9,862 nucleotides of DNA from Actinomycetes bacterium (GCA_022600255.1 JAHZKU010000212.1:1-9862), one strand, 5' to 3'; shown: positions 1 through 7,329, numbered from the stretch's first letter. Notes: generated from the letters alone by a model not told the origin. Numbers and translations are program-made.

Positions 1-59
1 CCGGATCCGCGCGCGCCCTGGCCTGGTGGTTTCGAAGGTCGTCCTGGCCAGTGCCGGTT

Positions 60-971
60 TCAGATCACCGGAGGGCGCCCGGCAATCGTCATCCGCCAAA
101 CCGTCGACCATTTCATGGGCCGTCGGCTCGCGGGAGCCACCTGTAAGCCCTCCCAAGCTCCCTGCAACCAGTCGCGCAGCACATCGGGGTCAGGGTTGCG
201 CAGGGCGGTGATGATGGCCCAAGTGGCCACATAGATTGGGGCCAGCGGCAGTGGCAAGTTACGGCGGGCCAGCCAGACCCGGTTGCGAGCTTGTAGTCGG
301 TAGAAGTCACTGTGCCGCAGTGGGTTAATGGCTGGGTGACCAGCAACGAGATCTCCCGCGTACCAAGTCTGGTACCCCGCGTCCCAGACCCGCCAGGCGA
401 GGTCGATGCCTTCATGGGCGTAAAAGAACTCGTCAGGCCAGCCATCTGCGGACTCGAATACGGATCGGCGAATGGCCACGGCACCTTCCCAAACGTTCAG
501 GGCGGGGCTATTGCGCAGGGGATCGCCTACCCGCAGCCGCGGATTCCAGCGCCGTGGCGCGGGCAGTCCGGTCGGATCGGCGACCCTGGGTTGTAGCAGG
601 CCCAGCCCGGGGTGAGCGGCAAAACGGGCCGCCACCGTCGCCAGGAAGTCCCGGGTTGGCAGGAACGCATCATCATCTAAGAAGAAGATGAGCTCGCCCT
701 GCACCTCAGCGACGCCAGCGTTCCGACCGGCGGGTATCCCCACGTTCTCCGGCAAGGAATGACCCCGCACCCCAGCGGGTAGCCCAGTGGGCTCCCAGCC
801 GTTGCCGACGACAACAATGTCTAGGGCTACGCCGTCTTGAGCGAGCAGAGACCGCAGCCCGCGGTTCAGGTCGGCGGGACGATTCCCCATCGTCAGCACC
901 ACCACGCCAATTAGGGGCATTTCTGGGACGGGCTTTGCGGGTTGGGCAATCGCGGATGACACGCAAGCCAT
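60..971 (-). CDS. Family 2 glycosyltransferase (GT-A fold)
   Basis: Probable cytoplasmic transferase adding a sugar from a nucleotide-sugar donor to a surface glycan. Seen: a GT-A beginning with a first strand IGVVVLTMGNRP, the donor-pocket segment PENVGIPAGRNAG (residues 74-86), the metal-binding triplet DDD at 99-101 inside FFLDDDAF, and the acceptor-side motif HEGIDLAWR (186-194), all in family order. No long membrane segment is obvious, though residues 240-258 are hydrophobic. Length, 303 aa, is normal for the family. The start is uncertain: ATG at 971 is the longest, while ATG at 920 (286 aa) begins directly at the first strand, and neither has a good Shine-Dalgarno. The gene begins 28 nt after the stop of the small upstream ORF, so the two are probably co-transcribed. 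Acceptor and donor sugars cannot be told. The 59 bases beyond its stop show nothing recognisable. Confidence 0.9.
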   Translation of the reverse strand: MACVSSAIAQPAKPVPEMPLIGVVVLTMGNRPADLNRGLRSLLAQDGVALDIVVVGNGWEPTGLPAGVRGHSLPENVGIPAGRNAGVAEVQGELIFFLDDDAFLPTRDFLATVAARFAAHPGLGLLQPRVADPTGLPAPRRWNPRLRVGDPLRNSPALNVWEGAVAIRRSVFESADGWPDEFFYAHEGIDLAWRVWDAGYQTWYAGDLVAGHPAINPLRHSDFYRLQARNRVWLARRNLPLPLAPIYVATWAIITALRNPDPDVLRDWLQGAWEGLQVAPASRRPMKWSTVWRMTIAGRPPVI

Positions 972-999
972 GTTATCGGTTGGTGTTCTCGCCGGGACG

Positions 1000-1413
1000 C
1001 TACTGTCGAGCGGCCTTCTTGACCAGACCTAGTAACAACTCGACCGCGACGTCGACTGGGACTGTGGCCAACTCGGCATCGGCGCTGGGCGCACTTGGCC
1101 CAATGAGGTTGGTGAGGTCACCTGCGATGGTGGCCCGGGACGCGGAAATGGCCGCAATGGCTGCACCGCTGATCTCCGCGATCTGCGCCAGCGCCCAGTC
1201 CGGCGTTTGTAGGGCGTGTTCGTCCCGGCCGGGACGGCGACCGTCCACTAGGCCCCAGAGAGCGCAACGGCGAATCCAATCGTGGTAGCGGGCCGTGGGC
1301 AAAGGCTGATCCTGCTCGATCGCCAGCAGCCATTGGCGGACCAGTTCGGCCTCTTCCCGGCTCAGGGACCGGTTCGACTTCCCATCGGCTAGCTGCCAGA
1401 ACGCCGTGGTCGT
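1000..1413 (-). CDS. Unrecognised small ORF, start unresolved, possibly disrupted
   Basis: I do not recognise this product. The frame is open from 1413 down to a TAG at 1000-1002 (137 codons) and has the GC-rich third positions of its neighbours all the way, so it looks coding. The product would be soluble, with a charged helical start (SREEAELVRQWLLAIEQDQ) and an Ala-rich C-terminal half. There is no ATG or GTG in the open stretch; the only usual start is TTG at 1302 (100 aa), which discards coding-looking sequence. Five sense codons before the open stretch, in the same frame, an ATG lies at 1429-1431 behind a TAGCAT box, but TGA at 1414-1416 is its sixth codon. Either the gene is broken by a nonsense change (for example CGA to TGA), there is a sequence error, or it starts at an unusual codon. 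It precedes the family 2 glycosyltransferase by 28 nt. Confidence 0.5.
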   Translation of the reverse strand, partial: TTTAFWQLADGKSNRSLSREEAELVRQWLLAIEQDQPLPTARYHDWIRRCALWGLVDGRRPGRDEHALQTPDWALAQIAEISGAAIAAISASRATIAGDLTNLIGPSAPSADAELATVPVDVAVELLLGLVKKAARQ

Positions 1414-1437
1414 TCAGGAAGGCACGAGCATGACCAA

Positions 1438-1443
1438 ATGCTA
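1438..1443 (-). promoter_or_regulatory. Possible -10 box (TAGCAT) for the small ORF
   Basis: TAGCAT on the minus strand fits TAnnnT and ends 6 nt before the ATG at 1431-1429, the spacing that would place transcription start on the A of the ATG. No clear -35 element. The ATG so marked opens a frame that is stopped after five codons and then continues as the long open stretch, which is why the box matters for interpreting that gene. Confidence 0.3.
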
Positions 1444-1494
1444 CTTACCAGGCCACGTCCGGTCCGCACGTCACAGCGACGAAGCTGTCGGTGT

Positions 1495-1511
1495 TGGTTG
1501 TCGCCCAACCA
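1495..1511 (-). terminator. Weak hairpin behind the M23-type peptidase gene
   Basis: A perfect 6-bp inverted repeat, TGGTTG (1495-1500) and CAACCA (1506-1511), with a 5-nt loop, lies 24 nt past the peptidase stop codon and before the next minus-strand gene. No T-run follows, so it is a poor match to an intrinsic terminator; position is the main argument. Confidence 0.2.
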
Positions 1512-1535
1512 GAACTCCATGGGACGGCCGCAAGA

Positions 1536-2846
1536 CTACTTCGGAAGGCGGATTTTCATCTTCGCCGCTCGGCCGTAGCCGACCACATTCTTGTAGCGCG
1601 CCTTGAGCACGTACTTCTTGCCGGGGCGTAGACCACTCCAAGTGATCACCCGCACCTTAGCGCTGCGCTTGCGCCACTTTGTCTTGCGCTCCTCACCCTT
1701 TTTGATCTTGGCGATCCCCACCTTGGCTTGGGTGATCTTGCGTGAGCCGTTGCCATTGCGTTTCCACCGCAGATCGACGGTTCGGTTGGTTACTCTTGCG
1801 GCCTTGATGATGGGCTTGTTCGGTTTGGCCGCCATGATCACGTCGCTCGCCTTAGCCCACGGACTAGCGCCGGCGGGATCTAGGGCTGCAACACTAACTC
1901 GGTAGGTGGCCCGCCGCTTCAGATTGTTGACTTGAAGTTCGGTGGCGCGCCCGTTTGCTAGGTGATAGCGGACCTTGCCCCATTCATTGGTCTTGGGGTG
2001 GAAGGGCTGGGTGGCGACGGAGAACGTAGAGACGAGTTCTGGTTTGACCTTGGGGGAATCCCACGTGACCCGCAGGGACGTTAGTGATTTCAACACTTGG
2101 GCCTTGGCATTGGCTGGTGCGCCAGCCCGGTCTGGCTGACCGACACAGTAGGACCCATCGGAGCGAACAGTGGCGTCAGGGACCACATTGTCCCAGCCCT
2201 TGGCATCTAGTTGATTGGGGTAACTGATCGTTTGTTTGCCATGGCATGCGTAGAGCGGTGGCGGTTCGATTCGTTCCGAGTCTTGACCGATCGTTTGGTT
2301 AATCTCGAAGTGTAGGTACGGCGTGCGGCAGGGTGCTACGTCACCTGATGAGCCCATGGTGCCCAGTTTGGTGTTCGGGGTGACGCGTTGCCCGTTCTTG
2401 ATCGAGATGGACTTCAAGTGGCGGTATTGCGAAGTCAGCCCGGCGCCATGATCGACCCAAACCCAGTTGCCGCGGCGATCATCTTGGGACTTTCTACACC
2501 CCGTGAATCGTCCGCCGACGTAAGCCACCCCGTGACCACTGGCATAGATTGGGTCGCCGAAACTCCCGACAAAATCGATCGCCCAAAAGCCGTGGTGGTT
2601 GGAGCCCAGCGGCCGACAGTTGGTGAAGACACACGTAACTCGGGTCGGTGCCCGCAACGGCAGAAAGGTGGGACGACTGAACAACGGTTCGCTGCTGTTG
2701 CTGACCTGGGAGGTAACGAGGGCATCGCCGGAGGAATCGGCCAGAGAGCTTTTTGCCACCGGAGTCGGCCCGATCAGGGTCACAGCGAGCAGAAACCCAA
2801 GCACGAGGGGGCCGATGTGGATGCTTGTCTGCCTTGTCGTGAGCAC
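1536..2846 (-). CDS. Secreted M23-type (LytM) peptidase-like protein with two FN3-like domains
   Basis: Exported cell-wall protein of the zinc endopeptidase M23 family. I chose GTG at 2846 (436 aa) because GAGGAGAAGGG sits 8 nt upstream and a signal-peptide-like hydrophobic stretch follows at once (residues 11-26); longer starts would bury it. The M23 domain covers about 75-195. Likely zinc ligands are H85 and D91 (NHHGFWAID, a six-residue spacing instead of HxxxD) and H179; H143 in QYRHL matches a catalytic His. The HxH motif reads YLH, so the other catalytic His is Tyr177. Six Cys (72, 77, 117, 173, 201, 234) could form disulfides outside the cell. Two FN3-like domains follow (about 242-338 and 341-436); the second is strongly basic. 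It may cut peptidoglycan or, if Tyr177 disables it, bind or regulate. It sits between glycosyltransferase genes, in line with a wall role. Confidence 0.9.
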   Translation of the reverse strand: MLTTRQTSIHIGPLVLGFLLAVTLIGPTPVAKSSLADSSGDALVTSQVSNSSEPLFSRPTFLPLRAPTRVTCVFTNCRPLGSNHHGFWAIDFVGSFGDPIYASGHGVAYVGGRFTGCRKSQDDRRGNWVWVDHGAGLTSQYRHLKSISIKNGQRVTPNTKLGTMGSSGDVAPCRTPYLHFEINQTIGQDSERIEPPPLYACHGKQTISYPNQLDAKGWDNVVPDATVRSDGSYCVGQPDRAGAPANAKAQVLKSLTSLRVTWDSPKVKPELVSTFSVATQPFHPKTNEWGKVRYHLANGRATELQVNNLKRRATYRVSVAALDPAGASPWAKASDVIMAAKPNKPIIKAARVTNRTVDLRWKRNGNGSRKITQAKVGIAKIKKGEERKTKWRKRSAKVRVITWSGLRPGKKYVLKARYKNVVGYGRAAKMKIRLPK

Positions 2847-3024
2847 GGATCGTTCCCTTCTCCTCGCCAGATGTGCCTTCAGCGGGAAGCTACTACGAGC
2901 CCGGACCCGTCCGTCCCCGCGCACCCGGTGTATCGTCCTGAACTGTTGCATGCTTGAGGGATTTTTGGGATGCCAACCACGGATGTCGCCGGATAGCGGA
3001 TCGATGTCGCCTTCTGGACGGAGA
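2847..3024 (-). promoter_or_regulatory. Upstream region of the peptidase gene with a 9-bp direct repeat
   Basis: This 178-nt gap should hold the peptidase promoter, unless the gene is read through from the family 4 glycosyltransferase gene upstream. GATGTCGCC (plus-strand reading) occurs twice, at 2982-2990 and 3003-3011, 21 bp apart, about two DNA turns, which suits a dimeric activator or repressor. The strong ribosome binding site GAGGAGAAGGG occupies about 2855-2865. I found no convincing -35/-10 pair and no riboswitch consensus that I recognise. Confidence 0.3.
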
Positions 3025-4125
3025 TCAGGCTGCGCTCTGCTGAGCTAGCGCTGCGTCTTGGTAAAGGTTGAGGTAGCTGCGGGCCATGGTCTGCGAACCG
3101 TAGCGGGCGATCACATCGGCACGGCCCTGCGCGGCCATTCGCGCGGCTTGGTCTGGGTTATCCAGTAACTGCGCTACGGCGGCTGTCATCCCCTGAACAT
3201 CGTGGGTATCCACCAATAGGCCATTCACCCCAGATTGAATCACGTCGGGCAGTGCCCCGACCTTGGTGGCGACTATGGCCACCTGGCCAGCCATCGCCTC
3301 TAGGGTGGTCATGGGCATACCCTCCCGCAGGGAAGGCTGCAACAGGATCTGGACTGCGTCGTAGATACTCTCGATGTCCTCCCGGAAGCCGAGGAACTGC
3401 ACCACAGAGTCCAAACCTGATTCTTGGACCATTTGTTCGAGATCGGGCCGCAACGGGCCATCGCCCGCGATAACGAAGCGGACCTCCGGGTGCTCCGTGT
3501 GCAGATTGGCGGCCACTTTTACGAAATCTTCCGGAGCCTTTTCCGGCGCTAGGCGGCCCACCATCGCGACGGTTGGGTGCGTTGGATATGCGTCAGAATC
3601 GGCAGCGCTCGCGGGCCTTTCAGGGATACTGATGCCATTTGGGATGCTGACGACCTTGGCGGAGTTCAAGTGGTACTGGCTGACTAGCAGCCCAGCGGCC
3701 TCGTCGGAAACCCCGGCCACCGCGTCGTAGCGGCGCAGGATCGGCCCATCGAATCGATTGTGTGCGCCGGTGTCGAACCGATGACACGTGCCGATGACGG
3801 TCAGCGGCAGACCGCGGCTGGCCAGATACCCGTACAGGTTGGCTTTGTAGCCGTGGGTGTGTAGCACCGTGGTGTGTTGGCTGCGCAGTGCTCGACGTAG
3901 CTGTCTTACAGCGAGCGGATCGAATCGCCCCTTGCAGGGCAGGATCGCAACATCAATGCCGAGAGCCCTGGCCTGATCGGCGACCTCCACATTCGGGGCA
4001 TGGCTGTTTCGGAAGACCGTGATGGTGACGTTGGCCCCGAGCGCTTGCTGCCCGAGCGCGAGATTGATGATCATCTTCTCGGCGCCGTACAACCCGCCGC
4101 TAGAAATCAGATGATTGATACGCAT
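3025..4125 (-). CDS. Family 4 glycosyltransferase (GT-B fold)
   Basis: Retaining glycosyltransferase, probably acting on a lipid-linked surface glycan at the inner face of the membrane. Seen, numbered from ATG at 4125 (366 aa): the Gly-rich N-terminal loop SSGGLYGAEKM (8-18), a THGYKANLYG segment (90-99), VSDEA (139-143), IPNGIS (161-166), the linker VGRLAPEKAPEDF (189-201) that opens the second Rossmann half, AGDGPLRPDLE (220-230), and the E-x7-E donor-binding motif (E268 and E276 in EGMPMTTLE). Length and order are normal for the family. ATG at 4125 is preferred because homologues usually begin just before the first strand; TTG at 4176 and GTG at 4134 are weaker. There is no Shine-Dalgarno, but TAGAGT ends 7 nt upstream, suggesting leaderless transcription. 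It diverges from the TagF-type gene, 122 bp apart. Sugar specificity is unknown. Confidence 0.93.
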   Translation of the reverse strand: MRINHLISSGGLYGAEKMIINLALGQQALGANVTITVFRNSHAPNVEVADQARALGIDVAILPCKGRFDPLAVRQLRRALRSQHTTVLHTHGYKANLYGYLASRGLPLTVIGTCHRFDTGAHNRFDGPILRRYDAVAGVSDEAAGLLVSQYHLNSAKVVSIPNGISIPERPASAADSDAYPTHPTVAMVGRLAPEKAPEDFVKVAANLHTEHPEVRFVIAGDGPLRPDLEQMVQESGLDSVVQFLGFREDIESIYDAVQILLQPSLREGMPMTTLEAMAGQVAIVATKVGALPDVIQSGVNGLLVDTHDVQGMTAAVAQLLDNPDQAARMAAQGRADVIARYGSQTMARSYLNLYQDAALAQQSAA

Positions 4126-4132
4126 TGTGTGC

Positions 4133-4138
4133 ACTCTA
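4133..4138 (-). promoter_or_regulatory. Possible leaderless -10 box (TAGAGT) for the family 4 glycosyltransferase
   Basis: TAGAGT on the minus strand fits the actinobacterial TAnnnT -10 pattern and ends 7 nt before the chosen ATG, so transcription would start at or within a base of the start codon. The gene has no Shine-Dalgarno, which agrees. No -35 hexamer of the TTGACA type is visible at 16-19 bp. Confidence 0.35.
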
Positions 4139-4235
4139 TGGGACAGGACTGCCGGCTCGGGCACGGACTGCCCCAAGTCAGCGGCGTGAATCCAGCTCTG
4201 TCGGGGTCTAGGAGCCCGAATGCTCCGGTTGGTCT

Positions 4236-4241
4236 TAGGCT
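4236..4241 (+). promoter_or_regulatory. Possible leaderless -10 box (TAGGCT) for the TagF-type gene
   Basis: TAGGCT fits TAnnnT and is followed by exactly 6 nt and then the ATG at 4248, so the A of ATG would be the first transcribed base. The in-frame GTG at 4242 would then lie upstream of the transcript, favouring the ATG as start. No Shine-Dalgarno is present; AGGAG at 4210-4214 is too far away. No clear -35. Confidence 0.4.
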
Positions 4242-4247
4242 GTGCTC

Positions 4248-5459
4248 ATGTCTCCCCTCTCGGCCCGTGCGCTGTCGCGGCTGCGGCCTCCGGCGCGACG
4301 GATTGCGCAGGGGGCCTACGCAGCCTTGAGTCGGCAACGTTTGCAGCGCCGCGTCGTCTTGTTCGAGTCCTTCGGAGGCTCGGCCATGACCGGAAACCCC
4401 TACGCGTTGTATGCCGGGATGCGCTCAGACGCCCGGTTTGCGGATCACTCATTCGTCTGGGCTGTGCAAGCCCCGTTGCAGCACCAAGTGGCAGAGCAAG
4501 TTCGCGACGACGATGCGGTGCGCGTCGTGAAGTACCGCTCGCCAGCGTATTTTCGGGCGCTAGCCACCGTGCCGACGCTGATCAACAATGTCACGTTCCC
4601 AGCGCTTTTCCGGAAAAGGCCCGATCAGTTCTACCTCAATACGTGGCACGGCACTCCGCTGAAACGGATGGGGATCGATGCCCGGGATGGGGCCAACATT
4701 CAAAATACGGTGGCCAACTTCCGCGCGGCCGACGTCTTGCTGTCCACCAGTGGCTACATGACCCAGGTCATGTACGAGGGGGCGTATGGACTCAGCGGGG
4801 CCGGCGGCCAGATCCAAGAACTGGGGTATCCCAGGATCGACATGCAGTTCGACCGTGTCGGGCAGCAGCAAACACGGGCCGCGCTGGCTGCTGCCGGCTT
4901 TTCGGTGTCAGGTCGCCGTGTGATCTTGTATGCGCCAACGTGGCGGGCGACTTCGGCTGCCGGAATTCGACTAGAACTGCGCGATGTGGCCCAGGTGATC
5001 AAGCAGAGCCAAGCCGCGCTTGATCCGACGCGAGCTGTGGTTCTGCTACGTCTGCACGACAGCGTTGCTACCCATGCCAAGGAGGTCCCGGAGCTGGCAA
5101 GTTGCCTGGTTGCTGCCGAAGTACGCACCAACGCACTGCTAGGGATTACCGACACGTTGGTGACGGACTACTCGAGCATCTTCTTCGACTACCTAGCCAC
5201 GGGGTCCCAGATCGTGTTTTACACCCCAGATGCACCCGCCTATGGTGCGGTGCGAGGCCTCTATCTGGGTCCCACCGAGCTGCCGGGGCCCTCCACCAGC
5301 AGTCGTGCCGAGCTAACCCGCTGGCTGTCGGATCCACCGCAGCGGGGGTTTGTGCCAGCTGATCAAGCTCGGGCACGCTACTGCCCCCGAGAGGACGGTG
5401 CAGCAACCGCCCGGGTTTTGGACTTGATTGTGCAGCGGAATCGGTTTTCCTTGCACTGA
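4248..5459 (+). CDS. CDP-glycerol/CDP-ribitol phosphotransferase, TagF/TagB family
   Basis: Transfers polyol phosphate, typically glycerol phosphate from CDP-glycerol, to a membrane-linked acceptor to prime or polymerise a teichoic-acid-like chain on the cytoplasmic face. Numbered from ATG 4248 (403 aa), family motifs occur in order: FESFGG (39-44), NTWHGTPLKRMG (131-142, with the family's essential His), LSTSGYM (165-171), LGYPRID (192-198), ILYAPTWR (226-233), LRLH (267-270) and TDYSSIFFDY (306-315). Length fits the catalytic module alone, without the long N-terminal domain of TagF polymerases. The first 35 residues are basic and amphipathic (RALSRLRPPARRIAQG), suitable for peripheral membrane attachment. 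GTG at 4242 is an alternative start. It is the only complete plus-strand gene, divergent from the glycosyltransferase and convergent with the Stealth gene. Primase, polymerase and ribitol-phosphate roles cannot be separated by sequence alone. Confidence 0.93.
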   Translation: MSPLSARALSRLRPPARRIAQGAYAALSRQRLQRRVVLFESFGGSAMTGNPYALYAGMRSDARFADHSFVWAVQAPLQHQVAEQVRDDDAVRVVKYRSPAYFRALATVPTLINNVTFPALFRKRPDQFYLNTWHGTPLKRMGIDARDGANIQNTVANFRAADVLLSTSGYMTQVMYEGAYGLSGAGGQIQELGYPRIDMQFDRVGQQQTRAALAAAGFSVSGRRVILYAPTWRATSAAGIRLELRDVAQVIKQSQAALDPTRAVVLLRLHDSVATHAKEVPELASCLVAAEVRTNALLGITDTLVTDYSSIFFDYLATGSQIVFYTPDAPAYGAVRGLYLGPTELPGPSTSSRAELTRWLSDPPQRGFVPADQARARYCPREDGAATARVLDLIVQRNRFSLH

Positions 5460-5467
5460 GGGATTGC

Positions 5468-5519
5468 CCGGTCTGCGACCGCACAGGGCTCAAAGTCGCA
5501 AACGGCTGTGGCGAACCGG
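5468..5519. terminator. Possible bidirectional hairpin between convergent genes
   Basis: The 60-nt gap between two converging stop codons contains nested inverted repeats: CCGGT (5468-5472) with ACCGG (5515-5519), and inside it TGCGAC (5474-5479) with GTCGCA (5495-5500) around a 15-nt loop; an alternative inner pairing is CACAG with CTGTG. Position between convergent genes supports a shared terminator, but there is no T-run on either strand and the stems are short. Confidence 0.3.
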
Positions 5520-7316
5520 CTACGTGCTGGTTTCCCAGGGTGCTGAAAAAGGGTAATAGGCCCGTAGGAATGGGGCCACGGCCGCGATGTTCTGCTCTGA
5601 ACGCAGGTCTACGGTTTCCCCCATGTTGAGGCAGAACGCGTCCACATGTCGGTGGCGCTCCAAATAGCGAAGTCGGCGACCAAGATCGTCCGTCAGCAGG
5701 TCGAAGTAGCGATCGCTGAGTTCGGATGCCACGAAGGACCCCGTCGCGTAGCCGTACCAACTCTGCAGGGAGATGGGAGAAATGTCGCTGGCCGAACGAA
5801 ACTTAGCCAAGGAGGTGCGTTGGTATGCTTCCGGAAATTGTTGCTCGAGGTGCAAGGCCACGCTGCGCAACTGCGGGATGGGAACATGCGGAAGTTTGCT
5901 CGTTTGTATCCGGCCCACCGCTTGCCGGAGGAGAGCCCGGTCGTTGCGGGCGGCCAGGCTGCGGAAGCCGGCCCCACTGACGGCTGGGCCAACCCCGATT
6001 GGCAAGGTAGTCCGGAAGAAGTGCGCCTGCCCAGCCGGTGTGAAGAACGCCTCCGGTGGCAGTTCCCGGCCGATGAAAAAGTCGTCGTTCAGGTAGAGGT
6101 AAGCCTCGCTGAGGTCAGGAATGTGGTGCAACCGAGACTCAATGGCATGACTGTTGAACACTGGAAGCATCGTGGGGTCCGGGAAAATCTCGCGATGATC
6201 CACGATCTCAACCTGGTCCGAATCCGCCAGCCAGCTAGGGCTTTGCCCGTCTGTCACAACGAAGATCTTGCGGATCCAGGGCGTGTACATGCGCAGCGAG
6301 CGCAAGCTGTAGCGCAGTTCGTCTAGGTTCCGAAACCGAGCAGCGTCGGTGCCCCAATCCCGATTCGAACCAGCGAACTCGGCGTGGCGCTTCCGCCATT
6401 CCCGATCCGAATCGTCCACCCACGTCAGGACTGCATCGACGGGGAACAGCACGTCCTCCACCGCGGGGCCAGCCAAGCTCTCGAACGAAGGAACTTGCAC
6501 GTCCCCGAACGGGATTTGCGCCGGTGTTCGTGCGATGGGAGGCAAGGTTTCACACCAGCGATTCGGCTTTGGCGCGGTCCAGGTTTGGTCAGGCTCGCCG
6601 GACCAAACCTCAATTTCCACCGACTCGGTGATCCCCAGGACCAAGTGTTGCTCGGGGTCCACGACCGGGAGCCCCAGCACGAGTGTGCGCGCTCTCGCCA
6701 GACCACCCTCAGGAAAGTCCTGGATGTCACAAAGTCGGCGCAAGCCACCGTTCTTCAGCACACCGAGCGAAATGGGGGGTCCCGGAGCGGCGGCATAGGC
6801 GATTAGGGCCGTCATCAGTTGGGGCAGGTCGCTGTGCAGCACTGCTATCCGGACACGCGTTGATGATTGCTGGTAGCCAAAAATCTGCACCGCCCCGGAC
6901 TCCGCAGCGGCACAAACGGTCGCGACCGCAGCTCGGTGTTGGTCAAGTCCGTTGGCTTGGGTGACGACCTCTGCGGTGATGGGACGCCCCTCGTAGCGCA
7001 CTTGGACGAGTTGGCGGGGGTCATCTTCGGTTGGGTCCGGTAGTGGTGGCCGCTTGCTGCTTTGGTACGAAATCGTGCGATCCCAGCCCTTCCCCATCTG
7101 ATCGCCCAGTCGTCGTAGCCCGGCAAGCGCGCGGTAGGTCGGGGATGTGGTGTCAGGAATCAGTCGTTGTAGCGTACGGCGCTTGCGACCCTGGCTGGGT
7201 GGGTCTGGTCGCACCAAATCGCTTCCAGCGGGGGTCCGCGAGGCGGGCGCGCTGGACCCGCTAGTGTCGTCGCTTGGTCCGTCGGCGGCGCCGACGGCGT
7301 TCTGGCGAGTCGACAT
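5520..7316 (-). CDS. Stealth-family sugar-phosphate transferase
   Basis: Stealth proteins transfer hexose-1-phosphate, for example GlcNAc-1-phosphate, from a nucleotide sugar, forming phosphodiester links in capsule-like glycans. Numbered from ATG 7316 (598 aa), all four conserved regions are present: CR1 with DAVLTWVDDSD (294-304); CR2 about 326-430, with RDWGT, FVVTDGQSPSWL, FNSHAIE and YLNDDFFIG; CR3 about 475-523, with SKLPHVP; and CR4 about 562-595, with CLNMGE and PFSAPWE. The first 40 residues are Ser/Pro/Ala-rich and probably disordered; 41-80 are basic; 105-180 form a small domain that reappears in the gene at 9333. ATG 7316 is preferred over ATG 7352 (610 aa) because of TAGGCT 7 nt upstream and a GGAG nearby. 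It lies 87 nt beyond the ABC ATPase gene on the same strand, so it may be read from that operon as well as from its own promoter. Confidence 0.93.
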   Translation of the reverse strand: MSTRQNAVGAADGPSDDTSGSSAPASRTPAGSDLVRPDPPSQGRKRRTLQRLIPDTTSPTYRALAGLRRLGDQMGKGWDRTISYQSSKRPPLPDPTEDDPRQLVQVRYEGRPITAEVVTQANGLDQHRAAVATVCAAAESGAVQIFGYQQSSTRVRIAVLHSDLPQLMTALIAYAAAPGPPISLGVLKNGGLRRLCDIQDFPEGGLARARTLVLGLPVVDPEQHLVLGITESVEIEVWSGEPDQTWTAPKPNRWCETLPPIARTPAQIPFGDVQVPSFESLAGPAVEDVLFPVDAVLTWVDDSDREWRKRHAEFAGSNRDWGTDAARFRNLDELRYSLRSLRMYTPWIRKIFVVTDGQSPSWLADSDQVEIVDHREIFPDPTMLPVFNSHAIESRLHHIPDLSEAYLYLNDDFFIGRELPPEAFFTPAGQAHFFRTTLPIGVGPAVSGAGFRSLAARNDRALLRQAVGRIQTSKLPHVPIPQLRSVALHLEQQFPEAYQRTSLAKFRSASDISPISLQSWYGYATGSFVASELSDRYFDLLTDDLGRRLRYLERHRHVDAFCLNMGETVDLRSEQNIAAVAPFLRAYYPFSAPWETST

Positions 7317-7323
7317 GCTCGTA

Positions 7324-7329
7324 AGCCTA
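7324..7329 (-). promoter_or_regulatory. Possible -10 box (TAGGCT) for the Stealth gene
   Basis: TAGGCT, the same hexamer as before the TagF-type gene, ends 7 nt before the ATG at 7316. It would give a leaderless or nearly leaderless transcript in addition to read-through from the ABC transporter genes upstream. A GGAG overlapping its left side, 13 nt from the ATG, is too distant for a good Shine-Dalgarno. No -35 consensus. Confidence 0.33.

Noticed and set aside
935..1288. 117-codon plus-strand ORF opposite the small minus-strand ORF
   Set aside because: Its composition is Ser/Arg/Ala-rich shadow sequence, it has no family motifs, and the opposite frame has the GC-rich third positions expected of coding DNA.
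2388..2957. 189-codon plus-strand ORF opposite the M23-type gene
   Set aside because: The minus strand encodes a clear signal peptide and M23 domain over the same bases; the plus-strand product has no recognisable domain.
2847..3024. c-di-AMP (ydaO) riboswitch before the peptidase gene
   Set aside because: Considered because such switches precede wall hydrolase genes in actinobacteria, but the conserved core sequences I know of are not present in this leader.
4220..5023. 267-codon plus-strand ORF overlapping the TagF-type gene
   Set aside because: Different frame from the gene with all family motifs; product is Arg/Cys/Gly-rich shadow sequence.
5646..6326. 226-codon plus-strand ORF inside the Stealth gene
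   Set aside because: It lies opposite conserved Stealth regions CR2 to CR4; the length is explained by the absence of stops in an antisense frame of GC-rich DNA.
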